64,000 bases of DNA from Opitutaceae bacterium (GTDB taxonomy: Bacteria; Verrucomicrobiota; Verrucomicrobiia; Opitutales; Opitutaceae): positions 1 through 64,000 of the forward strand of contig JADJTK010000030.1 of the NCBI GenBank assembly GCA_016711225.1. The letters run 5' to 3'. The notes beneath the pieces are model-generated. The model did no database searches. It was given only the letters and a program-made list of their open reading frames with translations, and was not told the origin of the DNA. A program made the translations under genes and the position numbers. How positions within the stretch are numbered: the stretch's first letter is position 1; each line of letters starts with the position of its first letter. Positions 8,947 to 21,251 of the stretch are shown piece by piece.

Positions 8947-9567
8947 TTACGGCGTCGGTTGCAGCGCGAGGCTGAGGAGCAATTTGGCTGCGAGCCGGCG
9001 CACCGCTTGGTCGTCGCCAGCGGTGCGGGCCGCAGTACGCCCCGACCAGAGGATTTCACCCGAAGCGGAGTCGGCCAAGAAGGCGCCAAGTTGCAGCTCG
9101 GGCATTCGGTGCGGGTTGGCCGCTGTGTCGGAGTGGGCGGCGGCGAAGAACAGCAGCCGGGGAGCGTTCGGGTGCAGGTAGGTGGCGTACCGAGCGGAGG
9201 CGGGCGGCGGAGTGCCCGCGGCGACCTCCTGGGCCAGCGACCCGAGCCGGGCTATCGCGGCTGCTGTCGCCACCGAGGTGGCTTCGGTGCGGTCGGTGGG
9301 TTCGGCGGCGCGGACGTCGTAGCCGCGCGCACGCAGTTGATCGCGTAGGGTTAGGGCGATGGACTCGGACAGGGCGCGGTTGCGCTCGGGTCCTTCCGTG
9401 TGCAGGTCGCAGCCCACATAGACGTGGAGCAGGCGGTGGGGCGCAGTGCGGGCTTCTTGCGGAAGTCGCAGCCCGACGGAGGGCGGCGGCGGGGCTCCTG
9501 GGTCATGGGCACAGCCACCGAGAAGGAGGGCACCAGTGAGGCCAAGGAGAAGGAGAGGCGGACGCAT
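8947..9567 (-). CDS. putative lipoprotein of unknown function
   Basis: The 206-residue product begins MRPPLLLLGLTGALLLGGC, a clear lipoprotein signal with lipobox LGGC, so it should be anchored to a membrane. The rest reads as an alpha/beta domain with VGCDLHTEGPERNRALSESIALTLRDQL and LGAFLADSASGEILWSGR. That pattern is like the LpoB/TolB-N type proteins that report 'a dynamic variable in a bound subunit', but I cannot name the family. The open frame continues upstream; the lipobox position decides the start. It is divergent from the phosphoesterase gene, with 124 bases between them. Confidence 0.65.
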   Translation of the reverse strand: MRPPLLLLGLTGALLLGGCAHDPGAPPPPSVGLRLPQEARTAPHRLLHVYVGCDLHTEGPERNRALSESIALTLRDQLRARGYDVRAAEPTDRTEATSVATAAAIARLGSLAQEVAAGTPPPASARYATYLHPNAPRLLFFAAAHSDTAANPHRMPELQLGAFLADSASGEILWSGRTAARTAGDDQAVRRLAAKLLLSLALQPTP

Positions 9568-9691
9568 GCGGTGGCGGGGAACAAAGGGAAAGTTCGGCCG
9601 TCGCAAGCTGCCGGCGCCGGTCCGCTCCCGCAACGGGGAAAAGGCCTTTCCTCGCGCCTCGATACCGACACACTGGCCGCGACGCCGCCCC

Positions 9692-10132
9692 ATGAGAATA
9701 GCCGTCATCTCCGACACCCACGATTGCGTGCCCGCTTCCCTGCCCAAACGGCTGCGTGGGGCGGACGAAATCTGGCATCTGGGGGACGTCACCATGCCGG
9801 GTGTGTTGACGGAGCTTGAGACGCTGGCGGTGCCGTTGCAGGTGGTGCGTGGCAACTGCGACTGGTCGTCGCTTTGGCCGGAGTCGGTGGTGTTGGAGCG
9901 CGCCGGGGTGAGGTTTTATCTGGTGCATATCCCGCCCTTACGGGTGCCCAAGGGTGTGGCGGCGGTGCTGCACGGCCACACGCATGTACCGCGCGACGAG
10001 ACCGATCCACGAGGGGTGCGATGGTTGAACCCCGGCTGTATTGCGCAAGCCCATCGGGGGGCGCCGGCCAGTTTCGCGTGGTTGGAATTTACTGCGGGCG
10101 GGCCGTGGACCTGGCGGCTGGAGCTGCTCTGA
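9692..10132 (+). CDS. YfcE/MJ0936-type metallophosphoesterase
   Basis: A compact calcineurin-like phosphoesterase of 146 residues. The metal-binding motifs are in order: SDTHD (residues 7-11), HLGD, GNCD and LHGHTH followed by RWLNPGC, the complete set for this family. Such proteins hydrolyse phosphodiesters; the physiological substrate is usually unknown. It is cytoplasmic. The ATG of MRIAVISDTH is fixed by the family N-terminus even though the frame is open upstream. The YgjP-type gene follows on the same strand. Confidence 0.9.
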   Translation: MRIAVISDTHDCVPASLPKRLRGADEIWHLGDVTMPGVLTELETLAVPLQVVRGNCDWSSLWPESVVLERAGVRFYLVHIPPLRVPKGVAAVLHGHTHVPRDETDPRGVRWLNPGCIAQAHRGAPASFAWLEFTAGGPWTWRLELL

Positions 10133-10341
10133 AGGGAAAGCGGGAAACCAAGCCGGGCGCGTTTTCGGCTTTCCAGCACGGGCGCTTGCGCCAAGACCAA
10201 AACGGCGTGCCCGCCACCGACCAACAATGGTTCGACTTCTCGCCTCCCGCCGCGGCGGAGCCGACGGCCGCTGCGTTGTTGGTCGCGCCGAGCCCGGCGC
10301 CTTCCAGCCCAGTCCCCGAGGTGGCGGCACCCGGCGCGGGG

Positions 10342-11079
10342 ATGGAAGGCAATTGGACCCCGGCGCGCCAGGAATCGTCAGGTCCCGCGCTGGTTTTGGA
10401 CGCACCCGAGGCGCCGGCGGCCGGGGTGGTGCTGCGGCGCAGCGAGAAGGCCTCGCGCTACCGGTTGAGCGTCGGGCGCGACGGGGTGGCTGTGCTCACC
10501 ATACCGTTACGAGGATCGGAGCGGCAGGCCCGGCTCTTCCTGGCCAGCCAGCGCGAGTGGCTGGAGCGAGCCCGCGGGCGGCTGGCTCGGCTGCCGCGCA
10601 GCGCCACGGTGTGGACGCCGGGCACGAGCCTGCTGTGGCGCGGCGAGTGGTGCCCCATCGTGCGCACGCCCGACGAGCCCCCGCATGTGCTCCTGGGGGC
10701 CGATCGCTTCCGCGTGCGCCAGTGCGACGGCGACCTGCGGCCCACCCTGGAGGCGCATTTCCGACGCACCGCCCGCATCGAGCTGCCGGCCCGTACCTGG
10801 GAACTGGCGGCGGTGACGGGGGTGACGGTGCGGGAAGTGGTGGTGCGCGACCAGCGCACCCGCTGGGGCTCCTGCTCGTCGAGCGGCACGATCTCGCTGA
10901 ACTGGCGCCTGGTGCAGGCGCTGCCCTCGGCCGCCGACTACATCATCCTCCACGAGCTGATGCATGTGCGGGAGATGAACCACTCGGAGCGTTTCTGGGC
11001 GCTGGTGGCCGCTGTGTGCCCGAAGTGGCAGGACGCGGAGCGGTGGTTGAAAAGTCATGGTGGCGCGCTCGGGCTCTGA
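10342..11079 (+). CDS. YgjP/SprT-like zinc metallopeptidase (DUF45 family)
   Basis: The zinc site HELMHVREMNHSERFW (HExxH, with the downstream His) and the preceding DQRTRWGSCSSSGTISLNWRL are diagnostic for the YgjP/WLM-like M48-related family. The N-terminal strand pattern (VVLRRSEKASRYRLSV) also fits. Substrates of this family are not established. The frame is open far upstream and even overlaps the previous gene in another frame. I chose the ATG of MEGNW, but a GTG at 10207 would add about 45 residues, so the start is uncertain. Confidence 0.8.
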   Translation: MEGNWTPARQESSGPALVLDAPEAPAAGVVLRRSEKASRYRLSVGRDGVAVLTIPLRGSERQARLFLASQREWLERARGRLARLPRSATVWTPGTSLLWRGEWCPIVRTPDEPPHVLLGADRFRVRQCDGDLRPTLEAHFRRTARIELPARTWELAAVTGVTVREVVVRDQRTRWGSCSSSGTISLNWRLVQALPSAADYIILHELMHVREMNHSERFWALVAAVCPKWQDAERWLKSHGGALGL

Positions 11080-11174
11080 GCGGGGCCGGCGCGGGACGGC
11101 GCCTGCGGCCCACCCCGAAGGAGCGCGGGTGGCGGCCGGCCAGGCTCCCCATCGCGATGGATACGCAGGAGGCC

Positions 11175-13823
<2,649 letters not shown>

Positions 13824-13835
13824 TTGTCCCCGTGG

Positions 13836-16202
13836 TTAAGCGGTTGGCGGGGGGGCGGCGATAGGGTGGCTCGGAACCGGCAGGAGGGAAGATTGGAGGG
13901 CCAAGGCGCGTTGCATTGCCTCGCGTAGTGCAGGGGAGGTGAAGGGCTTTTGCACGATACCGGCGGGACGTTCGTGGGCAAACTGCGCACTGATTTCGGC
14001 TGAGCCATGCCCGCTGATGAGGAGCACTGGCGTGCCGGGGCGCAGGGCATGGATCGCGTGCAAGGTTTCCACGCCGTCGCAACGAGGCATCGAGAGATCG
14101 AGCAGCACGGCCACGAAGAGCTCCGGGGTGGCTTGAAACCGGGTGAGGGCTTCGAGGCCGTCGGCAGCCGCCACCACTTCGAAGCCGAGCCGATTGAGCA
14201 TGAGGCTGAGCACCTCGCGCACCGGCTCCTCGTCATCGGCCACCAGGACGGTACCGGAGCCGCGCCAAGGTGGGGCGATGGCCGCCGGGAACCCGGGTTC
14301 GGCGGCGGGACTGCAGGCGGCGGGGAGCAGGATGGTGAAGGTGGTTCCGGTCCCGGGGGAGCTCACGACGTCGAGCGCGCCATGGTGGCCCCGCACGATG
14401 CCCAGAACGGCGGAGAGGCCCAAGCCTCGGCCGGTGAATTTGGTGGTGAAGAACGGGTCGAAGATCCGGGCGAGGGTGTCGGGGTTCATGCCACCGCCAG
14501 TGTCGCGCACGGTGAGCTCGATGCTGTCGCCGCCGGGATGGTCGGCGCCGGTGTGGCAGCTGCTGAGTCGTGCTCGCGACACTGCTACCCGCCGCAGGGT
14601 GACGCTGATCTCCCCAGGATGGGGTCCGAGGGCCTCGGAGGCGTTGAGCACTAAGTTCATGACCACTTGGCGCAGTTGGGTAGCGTCGCCCATGATCAGG
14701 GGAAGATCGGGGGCGAGGTCGAGGACGAGGTGGGCCTTCTTGTTGATCGAGAGGTGGAGGAGCCGTGCGGTTTCGTCGACCAGACGGGCTAGCGAGAGGG
14801 CGCGCACTACAAACTGGGCCTTGCCGGAGTAGGCGAGCATTTGCTGGCAGAGTTCGGCCGCGCGTAGGGCTGCGGTCTCGATTTGTCCGAGACCGATGTC
14901 GAGCGAGGAGTCGGGCGGGAGGTCGAGGCGGGCGAGCGAGGCGTTGCCGAGGATGCCGGTGAGCAGGTTGTTGAAATCGTGGGCGATGCCGCCCGCGAGC
15001 AGGCCGAGGCTCTCGAGCTTCTGTGTTTCCTGTAGTTTACGTTCCAGTTCGCTGCGTTCGAGCTCGGCGCGTTTGCGCTCGGAGACATCGCGGGCGATGC
15101 TGAGAACGCCGGCGGGCCGGCCGCTCGCATCGAGGAAGCGGGCCAGCGAGGAGTCGGTCCAAACCCGGGAGCCGTCGCGGCGGTAGTCCAGCCACTCCCC
15201 GTGGCGCTCCTCGCCGGCGGCCACGCGGGCCAGCAGGGCGCGCGACTCGCCGGCGGCCTCGGCGGGGAAGCGCTGGTGGAGGGGGCGGCCGAGCATTTCG
15301 CCGGCGGTCCAGCCGAAGAGCTGGGTGGCGCCCTCGTTCCAGAAGGTCACGGTGCCGTCGAGCTCGGTGCAGACGACCGCGTCGCGCAGGCGCGCCAGTA
15401 GCAGGGCGGCGCGGGCACTGGTGGCCTCGGCGGCCTTGCGCGCAGAGATGTCGCGGATGTAGCCGGTGACGAGCTCACGGTTGCCGTCGAGGAAGCGGTT
15501 GGCCGAAAGTTCGACGGGAACCACGCTGCCGTCGCCGCGCAGATGCAGAGTCTCGAGCAGGTAGGAGCCGTTGGCGCGCAATTGCTCGCGCAATTGGATT
15601 GCCTCGGCCGGGCCGAAGGTGGGATCGCAGTCCTCCAAGGCGAGGGTGAGCATGACCTGGCGAGTGCGCATGAAGTGGCGACAGCAGGCGTCGTTGACCC
15701 ACTCAAAGCGGAAGCGCCGGGCCGGATCGATCCAGTAGACGGGGTCCTGGCTGGACTCGGCGCTGAATTTGAAGGCCGAGGCCTCGCGCTCAAACTCGCG
15801 GCGGAGGTGGGCCCGATCGACGCGTGCGGCCGCGATACGCAGTCGCACCCGCAGGAGGGCTGGCGACACCGGTTTGGTGAGGTAGTCGTCGGCCCCGGCA
15901 TCGAGCACGGCGGCGAGGTCGGCGGGCTCAACCCGGCCGGTGCAGACCACAATGTGCACGTCGCGCCAGCGGGGATCGGCGCGCAATTGCCGGCAGAAGG
16001 TGAGGCCGTCGATACCGGGCAGGCCGAGGTCGAGCAGCAGCAGATCGGGCACGATCTCTCCGGTGCTTTGAACCGCTTCCTCGGCGGAGCGGGCGCTGGT
16101 GACTTGCCACCCTTCGCCTTCAAGGACGCGGGCGGCGATGCGGTTGGAGACAAGATCGTCCTCGACGATCAGACAACGGCGGTGAGCGGCGGAGGAGGAC
16201 AT
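13836..16202 (-). CDS. cytoplasmic hybrid histidine kinase (REC-PAS-PAS-HisKA-HATPase-REC)
   Basis: The 788-residue product has no membrane segment. It starts with a receiver domain (CLIVEDDLVSN, phosphoacceptor Asp58 in LLLLDLGLPG, Lys110), then two PAS domains (about 150-255 and 262-375, DAVVCTELDGTVTFWN). These are followed by His408 in GGIAHDFNNLL, an ATPase with TVRDTGGGMNP and GRGLGLSAVLG, and a second receiver (VADDEEPVRE, LLDLSMPRCDG, QKPF). The kinase core resembles that of its neighbour closely, suggesting duplication. An input receiver implies that another kinase, perhaps the membrane-bound neighbour, phosphorylates it. The ATG of MSSSAAHRR is chosen; the upstream extension has no domain. 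Confidence 0.9.
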   Translation of the reverse strand: MSSSAAHRRCLIVEDDLVSNRIAARVLEGEGWQVTSARSAEEAVQSTGEIVPDLLLLDLGLPGIDGLTFCRQLRADPRWRDVHIVVCTGRVEPADLAAVLDAGADDYLTKPVSPALLRVRLRIAAARVDRAHLRREFEREASAFKFSAESSQDPVYWIDPARRFRFEWVNDACCRHFMRTRQVMLTLALEDCDPTFGPAEAIQLREQLRANGSYLLETLHLRGDGSVVPVELSANRFLDGNRELVTGYIRDISARKAAEATSARAALLLARLRDAVVCTELDGTVTFWNEGATQLFGWTAGEMLGRPLHQRFPAEAAGESRALLARVAAGEERHGEWLDYRRDGSRVWTDSSLARFLDASGRPAGVLSIARDVSERKRAELERSELERKLQETQKLESLGLLAGGIAHDFNNLLTGILGNASLARLDLPPDSSLDIGLGQIETAALRAAELCQQMLAYSGKAQFVVRALSLARLVDETARLLHLSINKKAHLVLDLAPDLPLIMGDATQLRQVVMNLVLNASEALGPHPGEISVTLRRVAVSRARLSSCHTGADHPGGDSIELTVRDTGGGMNPDTLARIFDPFFTTKFTGRGLGLSAVLGIVRGHHGALDVVSSPGTGTTFTILLPAACSPAAEPGFPAAIAPPWRGSGTVLVADDEEPVREVLSLMLNRLGFEVVAAADGLEALTRFQATPELFVAVLLDLSMPRCDGVETLHAIHALRPGTPVLLISGHGSAEISAQFAHERPAGIVQKPFTSPALREAMQRALALQSSLLPVPSHPIAAPPPTA

Positions 16203-16451
16203 ACGGAAAGACCCTGGTAGCCTCAGCGGGTAGCCGGCGCACAGGGGTGAGCGGCTTATCGGCCCCGCGCTGCCCGGCTGAAGGGGAAAATAGGGAGAAA
16301 TCCCCCAGGAAATGAGGGCTCGCCGGGGTCCGTTTGGCGGTGGGTGCAACCAGGGCGCCCTGTGCGGCAGCAGACGAGGCTGTCAGAGCAGGCGAGCCGG
16401 GTGTGCAAGCGGGGGCTGCCCTGCCGCTGCTCCCGGCGCGCGCGATGTAGG

Positions 16452-18446
16452 TTACGGGCCGACAGCTTCGGGGATCGCGAGCAGGCGGAGGAAGACTCGG
16501 GGCGCTCCGGGGGCGAGTGCGGTGCCCACGGTGATCCGCGTGCCGTCGGGGACTGGGAGACGCCCAAACTCATGGGTGAATGGCGTGGCCGGCACGTCAC
16601 CGAAGGGGCTGTAGCGGGAGCCGTCGGCCCAGTTCACGAGATCGGTGCTGAACTGGACAAGATAGGTGAGGTCGGTGGCGGCGGGCGGTTGCAGGAAGGC
16701 CAGCGTGAGCTGCAAGGAGTTGTCGTTGGCGGCGCTGCCGGCGACGGGGTGGGGGCACGAAGCGGGATGGAGCGGGTCGCCGCCAAACGCGTATTCGAGC
16801 AGGTTGGGCAGGCCGTCCCCATCGGCGTCGGCGGAGAGGGCGGAAGTGGCCGACTCGGTGGGGCCGAAATACGCGCGGCGCCATGCGTCGCGGGGGGCGA
16901 GTTCGTCTGCGCCGAGGTCGAGGCGGGTGCCGGTGAGGCGGGATTGGCGGTCGCAGTCGCGCTCGTCCGGATCGAGGATGAAGGCGGGGTCGCCGGCGTC
17001 GATCGCTGGCGAAGCGGGGCGCAGGTGGAGATCGGGCAGGGCGCCGGCGGCAGTCGCGAGACTGCGGAGTTGAGGGTCGGTGAAGAGCGAATGCGCGTCC
17101 TGGCTGGTGGCGCTCTTCCAGGCGGTGAAGCCGGTGCGGGCGCTGTTCTTCCATTGCCACTCGGAGGCGGTGGCGCCGCCGGGGGCCCACCAGAGGTTCC
17201 AGTCGAACTGGTTGTCGGTGTTCGTGGGCTGCTTGTTGACGGTGGCGGCGACGGGGTTGGTGCACAGGAGGGCCTGCGCACTGGCGATGATGAGGTTGTG
17301 GCGGATGGTGTTGTGATGGCACCAGTGGTTGAACTGGATCTCGCCGTTGCCATCGGCCCTGGTGTCGTTGGCCCATAGCGTGTTTGCGAACACCGCATTG
17401 TATTCGGATCCCCCGTTAGCAGGCTCCGCCCCACCGAGCAGGATGCCGCCGACGCGATTGCCCCAGATGAGATTGTTGCGGACGGTGATGTGGTCGGTGG
17501 TGCGGCCCTCGTGCTCGCTGGCGAGCTCGAGGCCGATGTCGTTGCGATAGCTGGTGTTGTTCTCGATGACGATGTCGGTGCCGCCGTCGACGTAGATGCC
17601 TCCGGCGCAGGGCGAGTTCTCATAGGCGGGATTGGCGCTGCTGGTGCACTCCCAGACGGTGTTGCCGCGGATCTGGCCGCCACGGGCGCGGTTGAGGCTG
17701 GGGTCTCCGGCGTAGGTCTCTTCGTAGCCGATGGCGACGATGCCAATGTTGGTGTTGTCGTGCACCCGGTTCCCGGAGACGACAAATCCGTCGATGTTGC
17801 CGTTGATGGACAGGGACTCGCTGTTCCCGACCCGGCAGTGGTGGATCTCGTTGTCGGCGATAACGAGGCCTGTGATCGGATGGAGGGTGTCGCCGTAGGC
17901 GGCGAGGCCGAAGGCGTTGCCGGCGGCGAAATGGTTGGCGATGTCGTGGATAGTGTTGCCGCGGATCTCGATGTCGCTGCTGGCGCCGTGGAGGTAGATG
18001 CCGCAGGGAACTTTGTTGGGGCTGTCGGACTCCTTTGTCACCCGGTAGTTCGCGAGTTCGAAGCCGACAACGTGCAGAAAGGCGGCATCCTCGATGGTGA
18101 TAAGCCCGTTGTTGTCGTCGAGTGGTGTGAGGGTGGTTCCGTCGAGGATCGGAGTTTCACCCGGGTAGGCCGCGAAGGTGAGGGGGTGCGCGGCGTCGGA
18201 GCCCGATTGTGTGATCGTGACGCGTTGCGCGTAGGTGCCGCCGCGGACATAAATGGTGTCGCCACCGGTGAGCCCTGGATAATCAACGGCGTACTGGAGT
18301 GTACCCCACGGGGCGTTGATCGTGCCGTCGGCCGAGTTCCGGCCGTTCGAGGCGACGTAGTAGGTGGCGGCAGTGCACGAAGCGGCGAGCCAGGAGAAGG
18401 CGAGGAGCCGTCTGGCGCCCGCCAATTGTCCTGCTGGAAATCCCAT
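16452..18446 (-). CDS. secreted right-handed beta-helix protein
   Basis: A 664-residue exported protein: a signal peptide (LLAFSWLAASCTAA, cleaved near residue 26) is followed by YYVASNGRNSADGT and a long parallel beta-helix. The helix coils repeat asparagine/isoleucine patterns such as IEIRGNTIHDI, IADNEIHHC, VSGNRVHDNTNIGI, IENNTSYRNDIGL and VRNNLIWGN. This fold is shared by pectate lyases and other polysaccharide-active enzymes, but no catalytic residues can be assigned. The C-terminus has a DADGDGLPNLLEYAFGGDP module typical of verrucomicrobial secreted proteins and then a strand-rich tail. It lies 92 bases downstream of the WYL regulator gene on the same strand, and may be controlled by it. 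Confidence 0.82.
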   Translation of the reverse strand: MGFPAGQLAGARRLLAFSWLAASCTAATYYVASNGRNSADGTINAPWGTLQYAVDYPGLTGGDTIYVRGGTYAQRVTITQSGSDAAHPLTFAAYPGETPILDGTTLTPLDDNNGLITIEDAAFLHVVGFELANYRVTKESDSPNKVPCGIYLHGASSDIEIRGNTIHDIANHFAAGNAFGLAAYGDTLHPITGLVIADNEIHHCRVGNSESLSINGNIDGFVVSGNRVHDNTNIGIVAIGYEETYAGDPSLNRARGGQIRGNTVWECTSSANPAYENSPCAGGIYVDGGTDIVIENNTSYRNDIGLELASEHEGRTTDHITVRNNLIWGNRVGGILLGGAEPANGGSEYNAVFANTLWANDTRADGNGEIQFNHWCHHNTIRHNLIIASAQALLCTNPVAATVNKQPTNTDNQFDWNLWWAPGGATASEWQWKNSARTGFTAWKSATSQDAHSLFTDPQLRSLATAAGALPDLHLRPASPAIDAGDPAFILDPDERDCDRQSRLTGTRLDLGADELAPRDAWRRAYFGPTESATSALSADADGDGLPNLLEYAFGGDPLHPASCPHPVAGSAANDNSLQLTLAFLQPPAATDLTYLVQFSTDLVNWADGSRYSPFGDVPATPFTHEFGRLPVPDGTRITVGTALAPGAPRVFLRLLAIPEAVGP

Positions 18447-18538
18447 CCGGGGATGCTCATCCCGATCAGACTCCGGAGGCCAGTCGGTTGTCGGGAGCGG
18501 AAGTAAAGCGGAGCTGAAAGGGTGGAGACGTTGCGGGC

Positions 18539-19531
18539 TCAACCGTGGCGCTCGGCGAGCTGGCGGGCTACGGCGGCGATGCGGCCGCGCAGTTCCTTGG
18601 GGGCGAGCACCTCGACGTGTTCGCCCCAGCTGAGTACCCAGCGCTCGACCTCGGCCAAGCTGTCGAGCTCGAGCACGAGCTCGACCCCGCCGTCGCGGCG
18701 TTCGGTGAGCTCCTGGGTGTCGTGCCAGAAGCGTTCGCGCACGAGCTGACCGGCCCAGGAGTCGAAGCGCAGGCGGATACGGTAGTCGCCGTGGCCGGCG
18801 ATGATCCCGAAGCTGCCCCCGAGGTGGTCGCGGATGGAAAAGCCGGCCGGGCGGGGGAAGGTGCGGGGGGTGAGCTCGACGCCGGCGATGCGCGGCAGGG
18901 CGAAGGTGCGCTTGGCGGCGCGGTCCAGATCGTGACCGATCAGGTACCATTGGTTGTCCACGCAGCACAGGTGCCAGGGCTGCACCCGGCGGTGGGTGGG
19001 CGCGGTGGCCCCGAGGCTACGGTAGGCGAAGGTGATCTCGCGCGTCTCCAGTACGGCCTGACTGAGCTGGCGGAAGAGCTCGAGGTCGGCCTTGGCGGGG
19101 CCGGCCGACTTGAAGGAAAACACATGGCGCGCGGCGCCGAGGGCGACGGTGACCGGTCCGTCGAGCTGGGCGGTGAGCTTGGCAAAGGCGTTGGTGAGCG
19201 GGGCCTCGAAGGCGGTGCCGGCGTACTGCTCCACGGCCTTCTGGGCGACGAGCAGGGCGACAAGCTCGCCTTCGGTCATGGTGACCAGCGGGAGGTTCTC
19301 CACCGGCTCGGAGTAGTAGTAACCGTGGCGCGGCTCGTCGTAGGCGATGGGCAGCTGCCAACGGTCGCGCATGAACTCGAGGTCGCGCTGGATGGTCTTG
19401 CTGGAGACCTCGAAGTGGGCGGCCAGAGAGGAGCAGTTGGGGTGCTTGTCCTGCTGGAGCTGGTCGTGGATGTAGGTCATCCGCTCATAGGGCGGCCGGG
19501 AGAGACGGACGGGGACGGCGTCGGGCGGCAT
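18539..19531 (-). CDS. WYL-domain transcriptional regulator
   Basis: A DNA-binding regulator. The N-terminal winged helix-turn-helix (residues about 15-60: MTYIHDQLQQ, SLAAHFEVSSKTIQRDLEFM) is of the DeoR/HTH_11 type. The WYL ligand-binding domain (about 160-240) contains REITFAYRSLG, RRVQPWHLCCVDNQWYLIG and RTFALPRI, and a C-terminal WCX-like part follows. These regulators respond to nucleic acid or other ligands; the target is unknown. The gene precedes the beta-helix gene with a 92-base gap and is divergent from the small membrane ORF and the GH43 gene. Confidence 0.9.
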   Translation of the reverse strand: MPPDAVPVRLSRPPYERMTYIHDQLQQDKHPNCSSLAAHFEVSSKTIQRDLEFMRDRWQLPIAYDEPRHGYYYSEPVENLPLVTMTEGELVALLVAQKAVEQYAGTAFEAPLTNAFAKLTAQLDGPVTVALGAARHVFSFKSAGPAKADLELFRQLSQAVLETREITFAYRSLGATAPTHRRVQPWHLCCVDNQWYLIGHDLDRAAKRTFALPRIAGVELTPRTFPRPAGFSIRDHLGGSFGIIAGHGDYRIRLRFDSWAGQLVRERFWHDTQELTERRDGGVELVLELDSLAEVERWVLSWGEHVEVLAPKELRGRIAAVARQLAERHG

Positions 19532-19590
19532 GGGGGAGTGTTTGCGGGGGCGGACGGCGGATGTCCAACCCTCTTGGGTAAGGTAGGCCC

Positions 19591-19740
19591 ATGAATTCCC
19601 GATCCTGCCCTGCCGCCTTTCGTGTGTCGCTGTGCGACGAGACCTGCCTGGAGTACACCGCCCGCTTGTGGCTGCGCACAGCTCTGGTGGTTTGGGCGGG
19701 CTGGCTAGGGCTGTTGGGCGTGCTCTGGGTGGTGTTCTAG
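19591..19740 (+). CDS. small membrane protein, 49 aa (candidate)
   Basis: A short ATG-to-TAG frame whose product is a cysteine-containing N-terminal half (MNSRSCPAAFRVSLCDETC) and one clear transmembrane segment at the C-terminus (LVVWAGWLGLLGVLWVVF). A GGTAAGG sequence a few bases before the ATG could be its ribosome binding site. It sits between the divergent WYL gene and the GH43 gene. No homologue is known to me; the hydrophobic pattern is the main evidence. Confidence 0.4.
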   Translation: MNSRSCPAAFRVSLCDETCLEYTARLWLRTALVVWAGWLGLLGVLWVVF

Positions 19741-19890
19741 GGGCGGGGCGGGCGGCCCGCAGGCGGCGGGCGCAAAAGTTAGAGCAATCGGGGTATCGAA
19801 CTCGGACGGGCGTTGGCGCACTCCTGTTTCCACGCCTCGGGCGCCCCGACGGTTGCCCTCCACGTCTCCATCCCCAGAACCGCGTATTCC

Positions 19891-20850
19891 ATGACCCGCA
19901 AGCCGCTTGTTTCCCACATTTATACCGCCGACCCGTCGGCTCATGTGTTCGAGGGGAAAGTGTACATCTACCCGTCGCACGATCTCGACCTTGAGGTGGA
20001 GGAGAACGACCTCGGCGATCAGTATCAGATGACTGACTACCACGTGCTCTCCCAGGCCCAGCCCGACGGGCCGGCCACCGACCACGGCGAGGCGCTGCAT
20101 CTCAAGCAGGTGCCGTGGGCTTCGCGCCAGATGTGGGCGCCGGATGCGGCGTTCAAGGACGGAAAGTACTACCTCTATTTTCCGGCACGCGACAAGGACG
20201 GCATCTTCCGGATCGGCGTGGCCGTGGGCACCCGGCCGGAGGGGCCGTTTGTGCCGGAGTCACAGCCGATCAAGGGCAGCTTCAGCATCGACCCTTGCGT
20301 GTTCCGCGACGACGACGGCCAGTTCTACATGTATTTTGGCGGTCTCTGGGGCGGGCAGCTCCAATGCTGGCCCACGGGCAAGTTTGTCGCCGACGCCAAG
20401 ACGCCGCCTGACGGCCAGCTCGCGCTCTGCCCGAAGGTGGCCAAGCTCTCGGCCGACCTGCTCCAGTTTGCCACGGTGCCGCAGGACGCGGTGATCCGCG
20501 ATACGGCCGGGGTACCGCTCAAGGCCGAGGACACCACCCGCCGCTACTTCGAGGGGCCGTGGATGCACAAATACAAGGATACCTACTATCTCTCGTATTC
20601 GACTGGCGACACACACTTGCTCGTGTACGCCACGGCGAAGAGCCCGATGGGCCCGTTCACCTTCGGCGGCCGCATTCTCAGCCCGGTGGTGGGCTGGACG
20701 ACGCACCATTCCATCGTCGAGTTCCAGGGCCGCTGGTACCTGTACTATCACGATGCGACGCTGTCGGGTGGCGTGAGCCATCGGCGCAGCGTGAAGGTGC
20801 AGGAGCTCTTCTACGAGGCCGACGGTTCCATTCGCGAAATGGTTCCCTGA
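19891..20850 (+). CDS. glycoside hydrolase family 43-like protein
   Basis: A five-bladed beta-propeller glycosidase related to alpha-L-arabinofuranosidases and beta-xylosidases. The three acidic residues of GH43 are present: the base Asp14 in YTADPSAHVF, the pKa modulator Asp134 in FSIDPCVF and the acid Glu221 in YFEGPWMH. There is no signal peptide, so the 319-residue enzyme is probably cytoplasmic and acts on imported oligosaccharides. The ATG of MTRKPLVSH gives the usual N-terminus with the base near residue 14; the longer upstream frame is not needed. The exact sugar specificity cannot be told. Confidence 0.9.
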   Translation: MTRKPLVSHIYTADPSAHVFEGKVYIYPSHDLDLEVEENDLGDQYQMTDYHVLSQAQPDGPATDHGEALHLKQVPWASRQMWAPDAAFKDGKYYLYFPARDKDGIFRIGVAVGTRPEGPFVPESQPIKGSFSIDPCVFRDDDGQFYMYFGGLWGGQLQCWPTGKFVADAKTPPDGQLALCPKVAKLSADLLQFATVPQDAVIRDTAGVPLKAEDTTRRYFEGPWMHKYKDTYYLSYSTGDTHLLVYATAKSPMGPFTFGGRILSPVVGWTTHHSIVEFQGRWYLYYHDATLSGGVSHRRSVKVQELFYEADGSIREMVP

Positions 20851-20954
20851 GGTGAACCGAGTCCCCGGCCGGCGAGCCGCCCGTGCCGTTGCGGCCACCG
20901 GCTCGGGCGATGCCGTGCCCACCTGGGCGGCCCCGCCCGCTGCGGTCGGCGCCC

Positions 20955-21251
20955 TCAGGTGAAGTCCGGCCAGGCGTCCTCGAGATGCTTGAGGATGGTG
21001 TCGAGATGGCCGCCGGTGGTGGCCGCGGTGTGACGGGCGAGCGAGTAGAGCGTCTCCGTGCTATGGCCGTCCTTACAGGCGACGGCCATCGCCTCGTAGG
21101 GGTCGAGCAACCTGCCGTGATCGTGGTATTCGCGAGCCAAGCGCGCGGCGTGTTCGATCGCCCGGAGCGTGGCCGGGTCGTGCGCCTCGGTCACCGCGTC
21201 CTCCCCGAGGCTGCGGTGCCAGGCATCGGGCTTGTGCTCGTGCAGGCTCAT
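20955..21251 (-). CDS. hypothetical protein, 98 aa
   Basis: A small histidine-rich, mostly helical soluble protein (MSLHEHKPDAW, EHAARLAREYHDHGRLL, GHLDTILKHLEDAW). No domain is recognised and there is no signal peptide. The GH43 gene converges on it from one side and the proline-rich membrane protein gene lies upstream. The codon pattern and lack of arginine/proline runs suggest a real gene rather than a shadow. Confidence 0.6.
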   Translation of the reverse strand: MSLHEHKPDAWHRSLGEDAVTEAHDPATLRAIEHAARLAREYHDHGRLLDPYEAMAVACKDGHSTETLYSLARHTAATTGGHLDTILKHLEDAWPDFT

